DNA of 43,224 nt, from assembly GCA_028819305.1 (NCBI GenBank), contig JAPPLY010000088.1, positions 1 through 43,224 on the forward strand, read 5' to 3'. Numbering within the stretch: position 1 is the stretch's first letter; the number at the start of each line of letters is the position of its first letter. The DNA comes from Bdellovibrionales bacterium (GTDB lineage Bacteria > Bdellovibrionota > Bdellovibrionia > Bdellovibrionales > UBA1609). Of the stretch, positions 28,300-39,147 are shown one piece after another. A program made the translations under genes and the position numbers. Below the pieces are notes generated by a model that was not told where the DNA came from, ran no database searches, and saw only the letters and a list, made by a program, of their open reading frames with translations.

Positions 28300-28710
28300 T
28301 TACATCACTTTCTTAGAAAGAAAACTTTTTCGCTTTTGAATACGAACTTGTCTTTCTTTTTCTTTTTTTATAGCTTCTTCCACCAAAGAGCGAAAATCAT
28401 CTAAATGCTCTGCCGGTGATTTTTGAGAAGATAATTTTTCAAAATGATAATATAGCAACTTTTCATCCATTCTGATGATCCGCACTAACTCTTCCACCAC
28501 CCCTGATTCACCAGCAAAAGAAAAGTGAAAATAAAGTCCTTGAGACCAGTTTTTCCGATTTTTATTGGCCAGTTTACGCACCCCCCATGTATCTATATGA
28601 TAAACACGGCCTTTAAACTGCTGAATTATCTCTCTTATTTTTTGAAGAGTTTTTTTTTGTTCTTCTTTAGATAAAGAAGGATCCATAACTAAAACAGATT
28701 CATAATTCAT
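28300..28710 (-). CDS. rpsF: 30S ribosomal protein S6
   Basis: MNYESVLVMDPSLSKEEQKKTLQKI...GRVYHIDTWGVRKLANKNRKNWSQGLYFHFSFAG. Confidence 0.94.
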   Translation of the reverse strand: MNYESVLVMDPSLSKEEQKKTLQKIREIIQQFKGRVYHIDTWGVRKLANKNRKNWSQGLYFHFSFAGESGVVEELVRIIRMDEKLLYYHFEKLSSQKSPAEHLDDFRSLVEEAIKKEKERQVRIQKRKSFLSKKVM

Positions 28711-28739
28711 AAATACACCTCTTTTTTTCTTTCACCAGT

Positions 28740-28860
28740 TCCTTATTATACTGATCTTGTCTAGTCCCCGCTTCCACGAGAACCAGCTCCGCGGGGACAG
28801 GTTTTGTCATTTCTGTAAGTTTCTTCTAAAGGGTAAACAGAGTTCGGAAAGCACACATTC
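28740..28860. repeat. Repeat family A, intergenic copy (reverse orientation)
   Basis: Reverse complement reads GAACTCTGTTTACCCTTTAGAAGAAACTTACAGAAATGACAAAACCTGTCCCCGCGGAGCTGG...GCGGGGACTAGACAAGATCAG. Confidence 0.7.
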
Positions 28861-29104
28861 TTACCCATTTGATACAAAACCAGATCGTAACAGGAAATAA
28901 AACGAAACCACTAAAATACAAGCTCATTTATTAAGTTATAAAAGCTTTTTTAACACAAGGGGTTGAGTTCAGCAAGCTTAATAGCCATAAACGAATTGAG
29001 TTCTCCTTTTTTTTCTGAAGAGTATGTTTTTTCCTCAGAGAAAGAAGCTTAAAAAAATAAGCAGCATTTTCAAATCAAACTTATATATGTTAAATTTACA
29101 AATT

Positions 29105-29272
29105 ATACCCAATACGGCTGATTCTCGCTCCCCGCTTTCGGCGGGGACAAGCTTTGCGAGGGTAGGTCCCCATTTCTGCTAAAACAGGGTTTTTTGGGTG
29201 GATTTTTGTTTTTTTCCAAAGAAAAAAGCTCTAAAAGGGACCCTCTTTTCCTGACCGGTTTGGTATAAGATA
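29105..29272. repeat. Repeat family A, intergenic copy (reverse orientation), upstream of FHA gene
   Basis: Reverse complement: TATACCAAACCGGTCAGGAAAAGAGGGTCCCTTTTAGAGCTTTTTTCTTTGG...GCTTGTCCCCGCCGAAAGCGGGGAGCG... Confidence 0.7.
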
Positions 29273-29285
29273 GGCGGCAATAACA

Positions 29286-29957
29286 ATGAAAATTGGCTTT
29301 TTAAATGGCCCGCTTAGAGGACAGGAGTTTCCTGTTAAAGAGGGTCTTGTCCTCAGCCGAAGTGGGAAGGAAGAGGGGGAGGTCGCTATTGAAGACCCTA
29401 AAGCCTCTAATCCCCACGCTAAAATCGTTAAGAAAAAAGGCCGATTTTACCTACAAGACAGCGAGTCCAAAAACGGAACTTTTTTTAATGATGAAATAAA
29501 CGATTATTTTATCCTGGAACCAGGGGTGCGGTTTCAAATTGGACAAACCTTATTTCAGGTAAAACCCCCCCCCCCCCCCAAAAAATTCTGGCCGGAAATA
29601 GTCACCGAAGAATTAAAAAAACTTTCTCTAAAAGATCAAGCTATAAAGCTTAAACCCATTATTCCCGCTCTCATTCTCACATTCAAATCCGGTGTGCAAA
29701 AAGGAGATCAATGGCATATCCACTATGGTCCCCGAGAAGCCGGCTCCACCAGCTTAGATTTACCCATCCTGGAACCTCAGGCTCCAGATATATGTTTCTT
29801 ACTAAAACCCACCAAAGAATTTGTAATATTCAAAACTCCCTACCCGGAAAAAGTTCTCCTCAATAAAAAGCATATATCAAAGAAAAAGCTAAAAGATGGA
29901 GATGTTATTTCCTTTATCAACACCTCTATTGAAATCAAATATGATAAAAACCCATAG
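29286..29957 (+). CDS. FHA-domain protein (two FHA-like regions joined by a poly-Pro linker)
   Basis: LVLSRSGKEEGEVAIEDPKASNPHAKIVKKKGRFYLQDSESKNGTFFNDEI (FHA signature); linker KPPPPPKKF; second region ends VLLNKKHISKKKLKDGDVISFINTSIEIKY. Confidence 0.85.
   Translation: MKIGFLNGPLRGQEFPVKEGLVLSRSGKEEGEVAIEDPKASNPHAKIVKKKGRFYLQDSESKNGTFFNDEINDYFILEPGVRFQIGQTLFQVKPPPPPKKFWPEIVTEELKKLSLKDQAIKLKPIIPALILTFKSGVQKGDQWHIHYGPREAGSTSLDLPILEPQAPDICFLLKPTKEFVIFKTPYPEKVLLNKKHISKKKLKDGDVISFINTSIEIKYDKNP
29565..29579 (+). repeat. Homopolymeric C15 tract in FHA CDS
   Basis: GTAAAA-CCCCCCCCCCCCCCC-AAAAAATTC; exactly five CCC codons in frame. Confidence 0.9.
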
Positions 29958-30139
29958 GGTTTTATTTGGTAAACTGAGGTAAACTCTATGACAAATTTAT
30001 CTCTTTTTAAAACGAATGAAGAAAGATATTACTTTATATAAAAATATTAAAGCCAAAGGGTTTTAATTGGCAAACCTCGGTAAACTCTATAGCTCCATTT
30101 ATCTTACATATTAAAGCCAAAAGGATATATAATAAATCT

Positions 30140-33100
30140 ATGCTAAATTTAGAAATTGTAATTAAACAGTTGAAGTCTGGACAAAACCATAAGATATCCC
30201 TTCCCCCTCATTCTTTCTTAGTGGCTTATCTCCTATTTCGCTCCCATCGGGAGGGGCCCCATATTCTCGTGTCTTCTCAAAAAAAAGTATTTGAACAAAT
30301 AAAAAATATTTTGCTTTTTTTAGAACCTGAGCAGAAAATATTTTCCCTTATAGATATTCCTTTTCCGTGGCAAGAAAGTTTATCTTTTTCCTCTTTAACG
30401 GAAATTCGAAAACTTCAATTAATAGCCCTGGCTCAAAAGGCTTCTCCTTCCGATATTTTTATGATCCATCCCCAAGTTTTAAGACAAAGAGTCGTTTGCC
30501 CCGATTTATTCAGAAAAAAATGTCTTCAATTAAAACCGGGGCAATCCCTCCCCTGGCCTTTTGTCTCCACATTAAAAGAGCTGGGCTACCAAAGCCGAGA
30601 TTATGTAGAACAAATAGGGGAGTTTTCCATGAGAGGGGCTGTGTTGGATATATTTAGTCCTTTTTCCAACCACCCACTACGGTTGGAATTGATGGGGGAG
30701 GAAATAATTCAAATAAAAACTTTCGATATAAGCACACAAAAAAGCCTAAGAGAAATAAAAGAAGCTTTCCTATCTCCTATCAGAGAAGGAGCTGTATATA
30801 ACAAAAAAGAAACTTATCAGAAAATAAAAAAAATGATAAATGCAAGAACGAAAGAAAAAAAACCTTTTCCCTCTTTTAAAGAATGGAATCTTTTTTTAAA
30901 CTCCCCAAATTTTAAAACCGAAGGGTTTAGTTTATATAACGACTTAAAGCCCTGGCGAGCTTCTCTTATTCATCAGTCTCCTTTTTCCATCTTAGATTAT
31001 TTTTTCTCTCCTTTAATATGGAACCTAGAAGCCGCTCATAGCCTGATAAAAACATTAGATTTATGGGAAGAGGAAATAAAAAAATGGTCTGAACAAAATC
31101 CCCTCTATCCCACTTTTTCCGACATCTGTGTTTCTAATAAACAAAACAAATTAAAAAGAGAAATCACTTTTGATCCTTTTTTTATACCGAAACAACATAG
31201 AAAACAGACCCCTTCACACCTCTCTTCCCTAGAAAGAAAAGAAGAGACAACAAGCCCTCCTGGTCCTTGCTCTCATGAATTACAAAAGGAGAAAACAAAC
31301 TACTCTAACTTAATGAATACAAATCTCACCTATCTTACTTCTCCTTCTTTTTTAAAAAACTTTTTTCATCATTCTGACTGGCCTCAAAAAATAAAAGAAC
31401 AAAAAAAGAAAGGCTTTTTCATTTTTATTTGTGTAGAAAAAGAAAAAATAAGAAGAGAGTTAAAAACCGATTTAGAATCCGTTGGTATAAAAGGAAAAGA
31501 GGAAAAGTCCTGGTTTGATATGCAGGAAAGTCAGCAAAAAAACTATCTTACAGTGCATCTTATAAAAAGTTTCCAGTGTGAGCCTTTTATATGGCCCCAG
31601 GAAAACATTTTTCTTTTAAATACACAGAAGTTTAGATCACAGAGACGAGAAATAAAAGACAGTTCTTCTTCTGCCCTTTTCATGAATAAAAAAACTCCTC
31701 AACAAAAAAAGACAACCGCAAAAAAGTATAAACAAGCCCTCCATTTCTCTCAACTTAAACCAGGGGATTTAGCGATACACCGCCAACATGGCCTGGGTCT
31801 ATTTAAAAAACTAGACCTTCTTGATTTTGGAACCGGCTACAACGAATTTTTAATTTTAGAATATAGAAATGGAGATCTACTCTATGTTCCTGTTTACACC
31901 CTCCACCAGGTGCAAAAATACTCAAGTCCCTTATCTCCAACCATAAAAAACCAACTCCTGGATAAACTAGGAGACACAAGATGGCTCAACACAAAGGAAA
32001 AAGTGAAAAAAAAGATGAAGGACATGGCTATGGAGCTTATCAACTTATATAGTGTAAGATCCTCTTTAAAAAGAAAAGTTTTTCCTTCTACAAGTAAGAA
32101 TTTTGACCAGTTTGAAACAGAGTTTCCTTTTACAGAAACTCTGGATCAGAAAAAAGCAATTGAAGATATAATAAAAGATATCAGTCAAAAACAACAACCC
32201 GCCGACCGTCTCATCTGTGGAGACACTGGATTTGGAAAAACAGAAGTAGCCATGAGAGCCGCTTTTAAAGTTATGGAAGAAGGTTTTCAAGTGGGCCTTA
32301 TGGCCCCTACTACTATTTTAAGCTTTCAACATTTCGAAAGATTTAAAGAAAGATTTAAAAATTGGCCTTTCCTCATTCGTTTGCTCAATCGCTTCACTCC
32401 TCCTCCTGAAAGAAAAAACATCCTTAAAGAAACGAAAGAGGGAAAAGTAGATATTCTTATTGGCACTCACCGTATTTTGAGTCAAGACCTCCAATTTAAA
32501 AAACTAGGTCTTCTCATCATTGATGAAGAGCATTTATTCGGAGTAAAAAGCAAAGAGAAATTAAAAAATTGGTACTCTCATGTAGATACCATAAGTCTTT
32601 CCGCCACACCGATTCCCCGAAGCCTTAGTATGAGCTTAAGCGGGATACGGGATATGAGTGTGATTCTCACCCCTCCTTTAAACAGAAAACCTGTACACAC
32701 TTTCATCAGCCCTTTTAAAGAAAGTTTAATTAAAACAGCCATCTTAAAAGAATTAGACAGAAAAGGTCAGGTGATTTTCATTCATAACCGTATTGCTGAT
32801 ATTCACATAATGGAAGACAAAATAAAAAAGCTTCTCCCTACTATACGAATACGCACAGCTCACGGAAAAAAGAAAGACTTACAACAAAAAACAGTTTTAG
32901 ATTTTTTTTACCAAAAGTTTGATCTTCTCCTTTGCACCACTATTGTAGAATCAGGAATGGATTTTCCCAAAGCCAACACTTTATTTATTAACCAAGCCGA
33001 AAAATTTGGTTTGTCTCAATTACATCAACTCCGAGGAAGAATTGGCCGGTCAGACCGATCCTCTTATTGTTATCTTTTGATAGATCCCAGAAAAAACATC

Positions 33101-33853
33101 CCTCAACCCGCTATGGAAAGATTAAAAATCATCCAGGAAAACAATCAGCCCGGAGCAGGCATTGCTGTGGCCCAGTATGATTTAGAAATGCGCGGAGCTG
33201 GGGAATTAATGGGAGCGGAGCAATCCGGATTTTTACAAAATATAGGTTATGAGATGTATTTTGAGTTTTTACAGGAAATGATTTCTTCCTTAAAAACAGG
33301 AAAACCCAAGTCTATACCAGAACCGGATCTGAAATTTAAACAACCGGCCTTCCTCCCTAAAAATTATATCCCTCATGAAAAAACCCGACTCCTTTTTTAT
33401 AAAAAACTGGCTACCGCCAACTCAGAAGAAGAAATAGAACAAGTAAAAGCAGAATTAGAGGATTTTGCAGGGACTTTACCTGAAGAAACAAAAAATTTGA
33501 TTTTACTCTCTCACTTTCGGCTATTAGCAAAAAAAGCCCATATTAGAGAGCTTTCCCATAAACCCCCTTTTCTTTATATGAGCCTGGCAGACTCAACCCC
33601 TTTATCCCCTTCTCAAGTTTTACAATGGATCGAAGAGGGATTATGTGAATGGCAAAACAAAAACACTCTTAAGTTTGCCCTATACCAAACCAGTATAGAA
33701 ATAAAAGACTCCGAACTCCGTTCAAGCCCTAGAAGAAGCTTACAAAAATCCGACCAAAAAGGGGCCCTTTCCCATCCCTGTTCCTCTTCTCCTCAAAACG
33801 AGGATCTTTTACATATATGGAAGCTTTTAAAAAATCTTTTCTATAAAATTTAA
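30140..33853 (+). CDS. mfd: Transcription-repair coupling factor
   Basis: AIHRQHGLGLFKKLDLL...YLILEYRNGDLLYVPVYTLHQVQKY (RID), DRLICGDTGFGKTEVAMRAAFKVM, IIDEEHLFGV, SLSATPIPRSLSMSLSGIRDMSVI, QLRGRIGRSDRSSYCYLL. Confidence 0.96.
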   Translation: MLNLEIVIKQLKSGQNHKISLPPHSFLVAYLLFRSHREGPHILVSSQKKVFEQIKNILLFLEPEQKIFSLIDIPFPWQESLSFSSLTEIRKLQLIALAQKASPSDIFMIHPQVLRQRVVCPDLFRKKCLQLKPGQSLPWPFVSTLKELGYQSRDYVEQIGEFSMRGAVLDIFSPFSNHPLRLELMGEEIIQIKTFDISTQKSLREIKEAFLSPIREGAVYNKKETYQKIKKMINARTKEKKPFPSFKEWNLFLNSPNFKTEGFSLYNDLKPWRASLIHQSPFSILDYFFSPLIWNLEAAHSLIKTLDLWEEEIKKWSEQNPLYPTFSDICVSNKQNKLKREITFDPFFIPKQHRKQTPSHLSSLERKEETTSPPGPCSHELQKEKTNYSNLMNTNLTYLTSPSFLKNFFHHSDWPQKIKEQKKKGFFIFICVEKEKIRRELKTDLESVGIKGKEEKSWFDMQESQQKNYLTVHLIKSFQCEPFIWPQENIFLLNTQKFRSQRREIKDSSSSALFMNKKTPQQKKTTAKKYKQALHFSQLKPGDLAIHRQHGLGLFKKLDLLDFGTGYNEFLILEYRNGDLLYVPVYTLHQVQKYSSPLSPTIKNQLLDKLGDTRWLNTKEKVKKKMKDMAMELINLYSVRSSLKRKVFPSTSKNFDQFETEFPFTETLDQKKAIEDIIKDISQKQQPADRLICGDTGFGKTEVAMRAAFKVMEEGFQVGLMAPTTILSFQHFERFKERFKNWPFLIRLLNRFTPPPERKNILKETKEGKVDILIGTHRILSQDLQFKKLGLLIIDEEHLFGVKSKEKLKNWYSHVDTISLSATPIPRSLSMSLSGIRDMSVILTPPLNRKPVHTFISPFKESLIKTAILKELDRKGQVIFIHNRIADIHIMEDKIKKLLPTIRIRTAHGKKKDLQQKTVLDFFYQKFDLLLCTTIVESGMDFPKANTLFINQAEKFGLSQLHQLRGRIGRSDRSSYCYLLIDPRKNIPQPAMERLKIIQENNQPGAGIAVAQYDLEMRGAGELMGAEQSGFLQNIGYEMYFEFLQEMISSLKTGKPKSIPEPDLKFKQPAFLPKNYIPHEKTRLLFYKKLATANSEEEIEQVKAELEDFAGTLPEETKNLILLSHFRLLAKKAHIRELSHKPPFLYMSLADSTPLSPSQVLQWIEEGLCEWQNKNTLKFALYQTSIEIKDSELRSSPRRSLQKSDQKGALSHPCSSSPQNEDLLHIWKLLKNLFYKI
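31191..31275. repeat. Repeat family A-like insert inside mfd (copy 1)
   Basis: TTATACCGAAACAACATAGAAAACAGACCCCTTCACACCTCTCTTCCCTAGAAAGAAAAGAAGAGACAACAAG aligns in order with 40228-40310. Confidence 0.65.
33678..33790. repeat. Repeat family A insert inside the 3' end of mfd (copy 2)
   Basis: TATACCAAACCAGTATAGAAATAAAAGACTCCGAACTCCGTTCAAGCCCTAGAAGAAGCTTACAAAAATCCGACCAAAAAGGGG. Confidence 0.78.
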
Positions 33854-33974
33854 CTTGCATCATAACACTATCCTCAAAAATAAAACCACCTTTTTTTCGT
33901 CCTCCTTTGAACAGGAAGCTAAAATTACAATCAATATAGATAGCTTTTACATAGCAACACCCATCTTTTATTTT

Positions 33975-34373
33975 TTAATCCAATAATTTTAAAAAAGTTC
34001 TTTGCTCCTCTTCTTTTTTCCTGAGTTTTCTTATTTCTTCAGGGGAAAGATGAATATTTTCTAACTGTTTCAAAATATCCTTTAAAGTTTCCGTGGTTTT
34101 ATGCTTGTCTAGTTCTTTTTTTGTTTCAACCGACTCTGCTAATACCACCACTTTATCTGCTTGTACTTCGCAGTAACCCCAGCTGACCGCCATTTGCTTA
34201 AAAGTTTTTTCTTTAGGCAAACGATATTTTAACACCCCTGTACCTAAAGTGGAAACCAAGGGAGCATGACCGGGTAAAATGCCTATTTCCCCTTTAGCCC
34301 CTGGAACCAAAAGCTCCTGTACGGTTACAGAGTCCAAAACTTTTTTTTCTGGTGTAACTATTGTCAGCTTCAT
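33975..34373 (-). CDS. atpC: ATP synthase epsilon subunit
   Basis: MKLTIVTPEKKVLDSVTVQELLVPGAKGEIGILPGHAPLVSTLGTGVLKYR. Confidence 0.95.
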   Translation of the reverse strand: MKLTIVTPEKKVLDSVTVQELLVPGAKGEIGILPGHAPLVSTLGTGVLKYRLPKEKTFKQMAVSWGYCEVQADKVVVLAESVETKKELDKHKTTETLKDILKQLENIHLSPEEIRKLRKKEEEQRTFLKLLD

Positions 34374-34442
34374 ATTTTATACCTTAGTTCTGTTCCATTA
34401 ACGAAAGCGATGGAATCACCAATTACTGTCAGCTTCCTATTT

Positions 34443-35849
<1,407 letters not shown>

Positions 35850-35879
35850 TCAAAACCAAAAGGCTTTTTATTTTTTCTC

Positions 35880-35955
35880 TCGAACTGGTCAGGAATCCCC
35901 GAATTCTGTTAACTTCCCAGAAGAAGCTTACAGAAACCATAAAACCTGCTCTCTA
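35880..35955. repeat. Repeat family A between atpD and atpG
   Basis: CGAACTGGTCAGGAATCCCCGAATTCTGTTAACTTCCCAGAAGAAGCTTACAGAAACCATAAAACCTG. Confidence 0.75.
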
Positions 35956-35961
35956 TAATAT

Positions 35962-36831
35962 TTACCCCTTCATAGCCTCCGCTCCGCTACTTACTTCTAT
36001 CAACTCTGTTGTAATAGCACTTTGTCTCATCTTATTAAAAGTTAAGGTCAAGCGAGAAACAATATCCTGTGCGTTTCGAGTGGCATTGTCCATAGAAGAC
36101 ATACGCGCCCCATACTCCGCAGCCACACTCTCACACATACAACGATACACCTGTACAGTAAAGTGCTTCTCTATTAAATCTTCCAACAGCTCTTCCGGGG
36201 GAGTTTCAAAAATCATATCCCTGGAAAATTGATTTTGATGAACGAGAGGAGCTTCAGATATATCTATAGGCAAAAAGGTCTCTTTTATCACTTTTTGGGA
36301 AATAACGGATTGAAAGCTATTATAAATAAAATAAATTCCATCATATTTTCCATCGCTAAAGTTGTTCATCAACTGATGAGCTACCTTGCCGGCCAAAGGA
36401 TAAGAGATTTCTCTATCTAATTGAAACATCTCACCCACAGAGGGGATTCCTCTGAACCGGAAATAATTTTTAGCTTTTTTTCCTATAAAGAAAAAACCCA
36501 AATCCTTTTCCTTTTGAGAGTGATAAAAATTCTCAGCAAAACGGCAAATATTATTATTAAACCCCCCACAAAGTCCCCGATCTGAAGTGAGAACCACTAA
36601 CAAAATTTTTTTCATCTTTTCTTTTTTTTCTAAAAGGGGGTGTCTGATATTACAAGAAAGGGCCACATCCGCCATAACAGATAAGATGTTTTCAGCATAG
36701 GGGCGTAAGTTTAAAATACGCATCTGAGCTTTCTTCAAACGAGCGGCAGCCACCATTTTCATAGCTTGAGTAATCTGCTCTGTGTTTTTTACACTAGATA
36801 TGCGACTGCGAATTTTTTTTAAACCAGCCAT
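35962..36831 (-). CDS. atpG: ATP synthase gamma subunit
   Basis: MAGLKKIRSRISSVKNTEQITQAMKMVAAARLKKAQ; LTSDRGLCGGFN; ARNAQDIVSRLTLTFNKMRQSAITTELIEVSSGAEAM (C-terminal consensus). Confidence 0.97.
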   Translation of the reverse strand: MAGLKKIRSRISSVKNTEQITQAMKMVAAARLKKAQMRILNLRPYAENILSVMADVALSCNIRHPLLEKKEKMKKILLVVLTSDRGLCGGFNNNICRFAENFYHSQKEKDLGFFFIGKKAKNYFRFRGIPSVGEMFQLDREISYPLAGKVAHQLMNNFSDGKYDGIYFIYNSFQSVISQKVIKETFLPIDISEAPLVHQNQFSRDMIFETPPEELLEDLIEKHFTVQVYRCMCESVAAEYGARMSSMDNATRNAQDIVSRLTLTFNKMRQSAITTELIEVSSGAEAMKG

Positions 36832-36960
36832 GTATTTATCTTTCTTATACTGATCGTAATTAGGGTTTTCCTGTTGCTCTTCCTTTTATTCAAAAGTGGA
36901 ACCTCTTAAAAAGTTCGGAAAATTAAAAGCCTTTGGCTTTAGTGTTCTAAAGTTTACCAA

Positions 36961-38478
36961 TTAAAAGCCTTTGGCTTTAAAAATAGCTTTAAAATCCCCA
37001 AGATTTTTTTTCATTTTAGCTTCCAATTCTTCCGTAATTTTTTTTTCTTTTCTTATTTCTGCCAATAAATCTGAGCACCGTGTTTTTAAAAAATCTTTTA
37101 ATTGTTTTTCATAAAGAGGCACTTTTTTCTCCTCAATAGAATCCAGATAACCTTTCGTGGCAGAATAAATAAAGATAACTTGCATTTCTATATCTAAAGG
37201 CTCTCCTTGATTTTGTTTTAAAATTTCCACTAACCGGCGACCTCTTTCCAATTGAGCTTGAGAAGTTTTATCCAGATCAGAGGCAAAAGCCGCAAAAGCT
37301 TCTAAAGCACGAAATTGGGCTAATTCCAGTTTTAAACTCCCCGCTATTTGTTTAATAGCTTTTATTTGCGCGGCCCCTCCGACACGAGAAACCGATTTTC
37401 CCACATGAATAGCCGGACGAATTCCTTTATGAAAAAGATCCGTTTCTAAAAAAATCTGTCCGTCCGTAATGGAAATAACATTCGTAGGTATATAGGCAGA
37501 AATATCTCCAGCTTGGGTTTCAATAATAGGAAGAGCTGTTAAAGAACCCCCTCCCTCCTTTTCATCCATCTTAGCCGCTCTCTCCAATAAACGGGAATGA
37601 ATATAAAAAACATCCCCTGGAAAAGCCTCCCTTCCAGGAGGACGACGCAGCAGCAAAGATAATTGACGGTAAGCTTGAGCTTGTTTGGTAAGATCATCAT
37701 AAATTATTAAAGCGTGCTCCCCTTTATCCCTAAAATACTCCGCCATAGTGACACCGGCATAGGGAGCTAAAAATTGTAAAGGCGCGGGATCCGAGGCTGT
37801 CGCGGAGACGACAGTTGTATATTCCATCGCCCCCGCCATTTTAAGTTTTTCTACGACCCCCGCCAAAGTGGATCTTTTTTGACCAATAGCTACATAGAAA
37901 CATTTTACCTCTTTTCCTTTTTGATTAAGGATAGTATCTATAGCAATAGTTGTTTTTCCTGTTTGCCGATCACCGATAATAAGTTCCCTTTGTCCCCTTC
38001 CAATAGGAATAAGAGCATCAATAGCCTTAATTCCTGTTTGAAGAGGTTCAAACACGGGCCGGCGATTGATAATCCCCGGGGCTTTTCTCTCCACTTCCAA
38101 AAAATCATCTGATTTTATAGGCCCCAAACCATCTAAGGGCCTACCTAAGGCATCCACCACCCTTCCTAATAAAGAGGGCCCTACCGGCACTTGAACAATT
38201 TTTCTTGTTCTTTTCACCTCCATGCCTTCTGAAATCGCTTCATCATCACCTAAGATAACCACCCCTAAGCTCTCTTTTTCCAAATTAAAGACCATTCCAA
38301 ATAGGTCTTCTGAAAAGGCCACCAACTCTCCAGCCATAGCCTGTTCCAAACCATATATTTGACATACCCCATCTCCCACAGACAGCACTTGCCCCACTTC
38401 TTGCATAGAAAGCCTTTTCTGATAATTTTGAATTTGATCCTTTAGGATCCGGCTAATTTCACTAGCTTGTATAGTCAT
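36961..38478 (-). CDS. atpA: ATP synthase alpha subunit
   Basis: [82 protein letters not shown]. Confidence 0.98.
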   Translation of the reverse strand: MTIQASEISRILKDQIQNYQKRLSMQEVGQVLSVGDGVCQIYGLEQAMAGELVAFSEDLFGMVFNLEKESLGVVILGDDEAISEGMEVKRTRKIVQVPVGPSLLGRVVDALGRPLDGLGPIKSDDFLEVERKAPGIINRRPVFEPLQTGIKAIDALIPIGRGQRELIIGDRQTGKTTIAIDTILNQKGKEVKCFYVAIGQKRSTLAGVVEKLKMAGAMEYTTVVSATASDPAPLQFLAPYAGVTMAEYFRDKGEHALIIYDDLTKQAQAYRQLSLLLRRPPGREAFPGDVFYIHSRLLERAAKMDEKEGGGSLTALPIIETQAGDISAYIPTNVISITDGQIFLETDLFHKGIRPAIHVGKSVSRVGGAAQIKAIKQIAGSLKLELAQFRALEAFAAFASDLDKTSQAQLERGRRLVEILKQNQGEPLDIEMQVIFIYSATKGYLDSIEEKKVPLYEKQLKDFLKTRCSDLLAEIRKEKKITEELEAKMKKNLGDFKAIFKAKGF

Positions 38479-39022
38479 GAAAATTTCTCCTTATTTGGTT
38501 TTTCATCTGTGTTAAATGAAATAACAAAGTATCATCAAAAATAAAACCCTGGGCACGAACTCTTAGACCCCCTATGATTTTTTGAGAAGCTTTTTTCTCT
38601 GTCAGAAAAATTTTTTTACCAAAAAAACCCTCTAATGTTTTTTCTAAGGATTTTTGTAAATCCGGGGACAAAGGCTCGACAGACTCCACCTCTGCTAAAA
38701 GGACCCCTTTCATCTGATTTTCTATATCTGTTAAACAAGCCAGTATAGCATTTAACTCTTTCCATCTTTTTTTATCCAGCAAAAAAAGCAGAAAAGAGCA
38801 AATCAACTTGTCAAAGGTAAATTTTTCAAAAATTTTTTTTAAGCCCTCCTTTTTCTCTTTAACGGGTATAACAGGAGAAATAAAAAAAGCTTTTATCTCA
38901 GAAAGATCTAACACCTTTTTTAATTCTTTTAACTCTTTTAAAAAGGAAAAAAAATCTTCCTCTTGTTCTTTTTTAAAATTCTCTTTCAAAGCCCTGGCAT
39001 AATTATAAGCAACGAGACTCAT
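38462..39022 (-). CDS. atpH: ATP synthase delta subunit
   Basis: [19 protein letters not shown]...; C-terminal [28 protein letters not shown]. Start at 39022 chosen; the ORF-track extension to 39142 translates repeat A. Confidence 0.9.
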   Translation of the reverse strand: MSLVAYNYARALKENFKKEQEEDFFSFLKELKELKKVLDLSEIKAFFISPVIPVKEKKEGLKKIFEKFTFDKLICSFLLFLLDKKRWKELNAILACLTDIENQMKGVLLAEVESVEPLSPDLQKSLEKTLEGFFGKKIFLTEKKASQKIIGGLRVRAQGFIFDDTLLFHLTQMKNQIRRNFHDYTS

Positions 39023-39043
39023 CTCTGATTCCTTTTTCTGAGT

Positions 39044-39140
39044 TACACCGAATCGGTATAGAATTTGTATTCCTTCAAAACTTCTTTTTCCTTGAGAGCT
39101 TCGGGTCCTGTGGGAGAAAAAAGAAAGGACCAAAAAGCTC
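39044..39140. repeat. Repeat family A between atpF and atpH
   Basis: TACACCGAATCGGTATAGAATTTGTATTCCTTCAAAACTTC...CTGTGGGAGAAAAAAGAAAGGACCAAAAAGC; ACCGAATCGGTATAGAAT identical to about 9182-9199. Confidence 0.8.
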
Positions 39141-39147
39141 AAATCAA

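Noticed and set aside
39023-39142. N-terminal extension of the atpH ORF (MSFLVLSFFSHRTRSSQGKRSFEGIQ...)
   Set aside because: This is translated repeat A sequence; AtpH homology begins at [12 protein letters not shown] (39022). Not counted as an in-CDS insertion.
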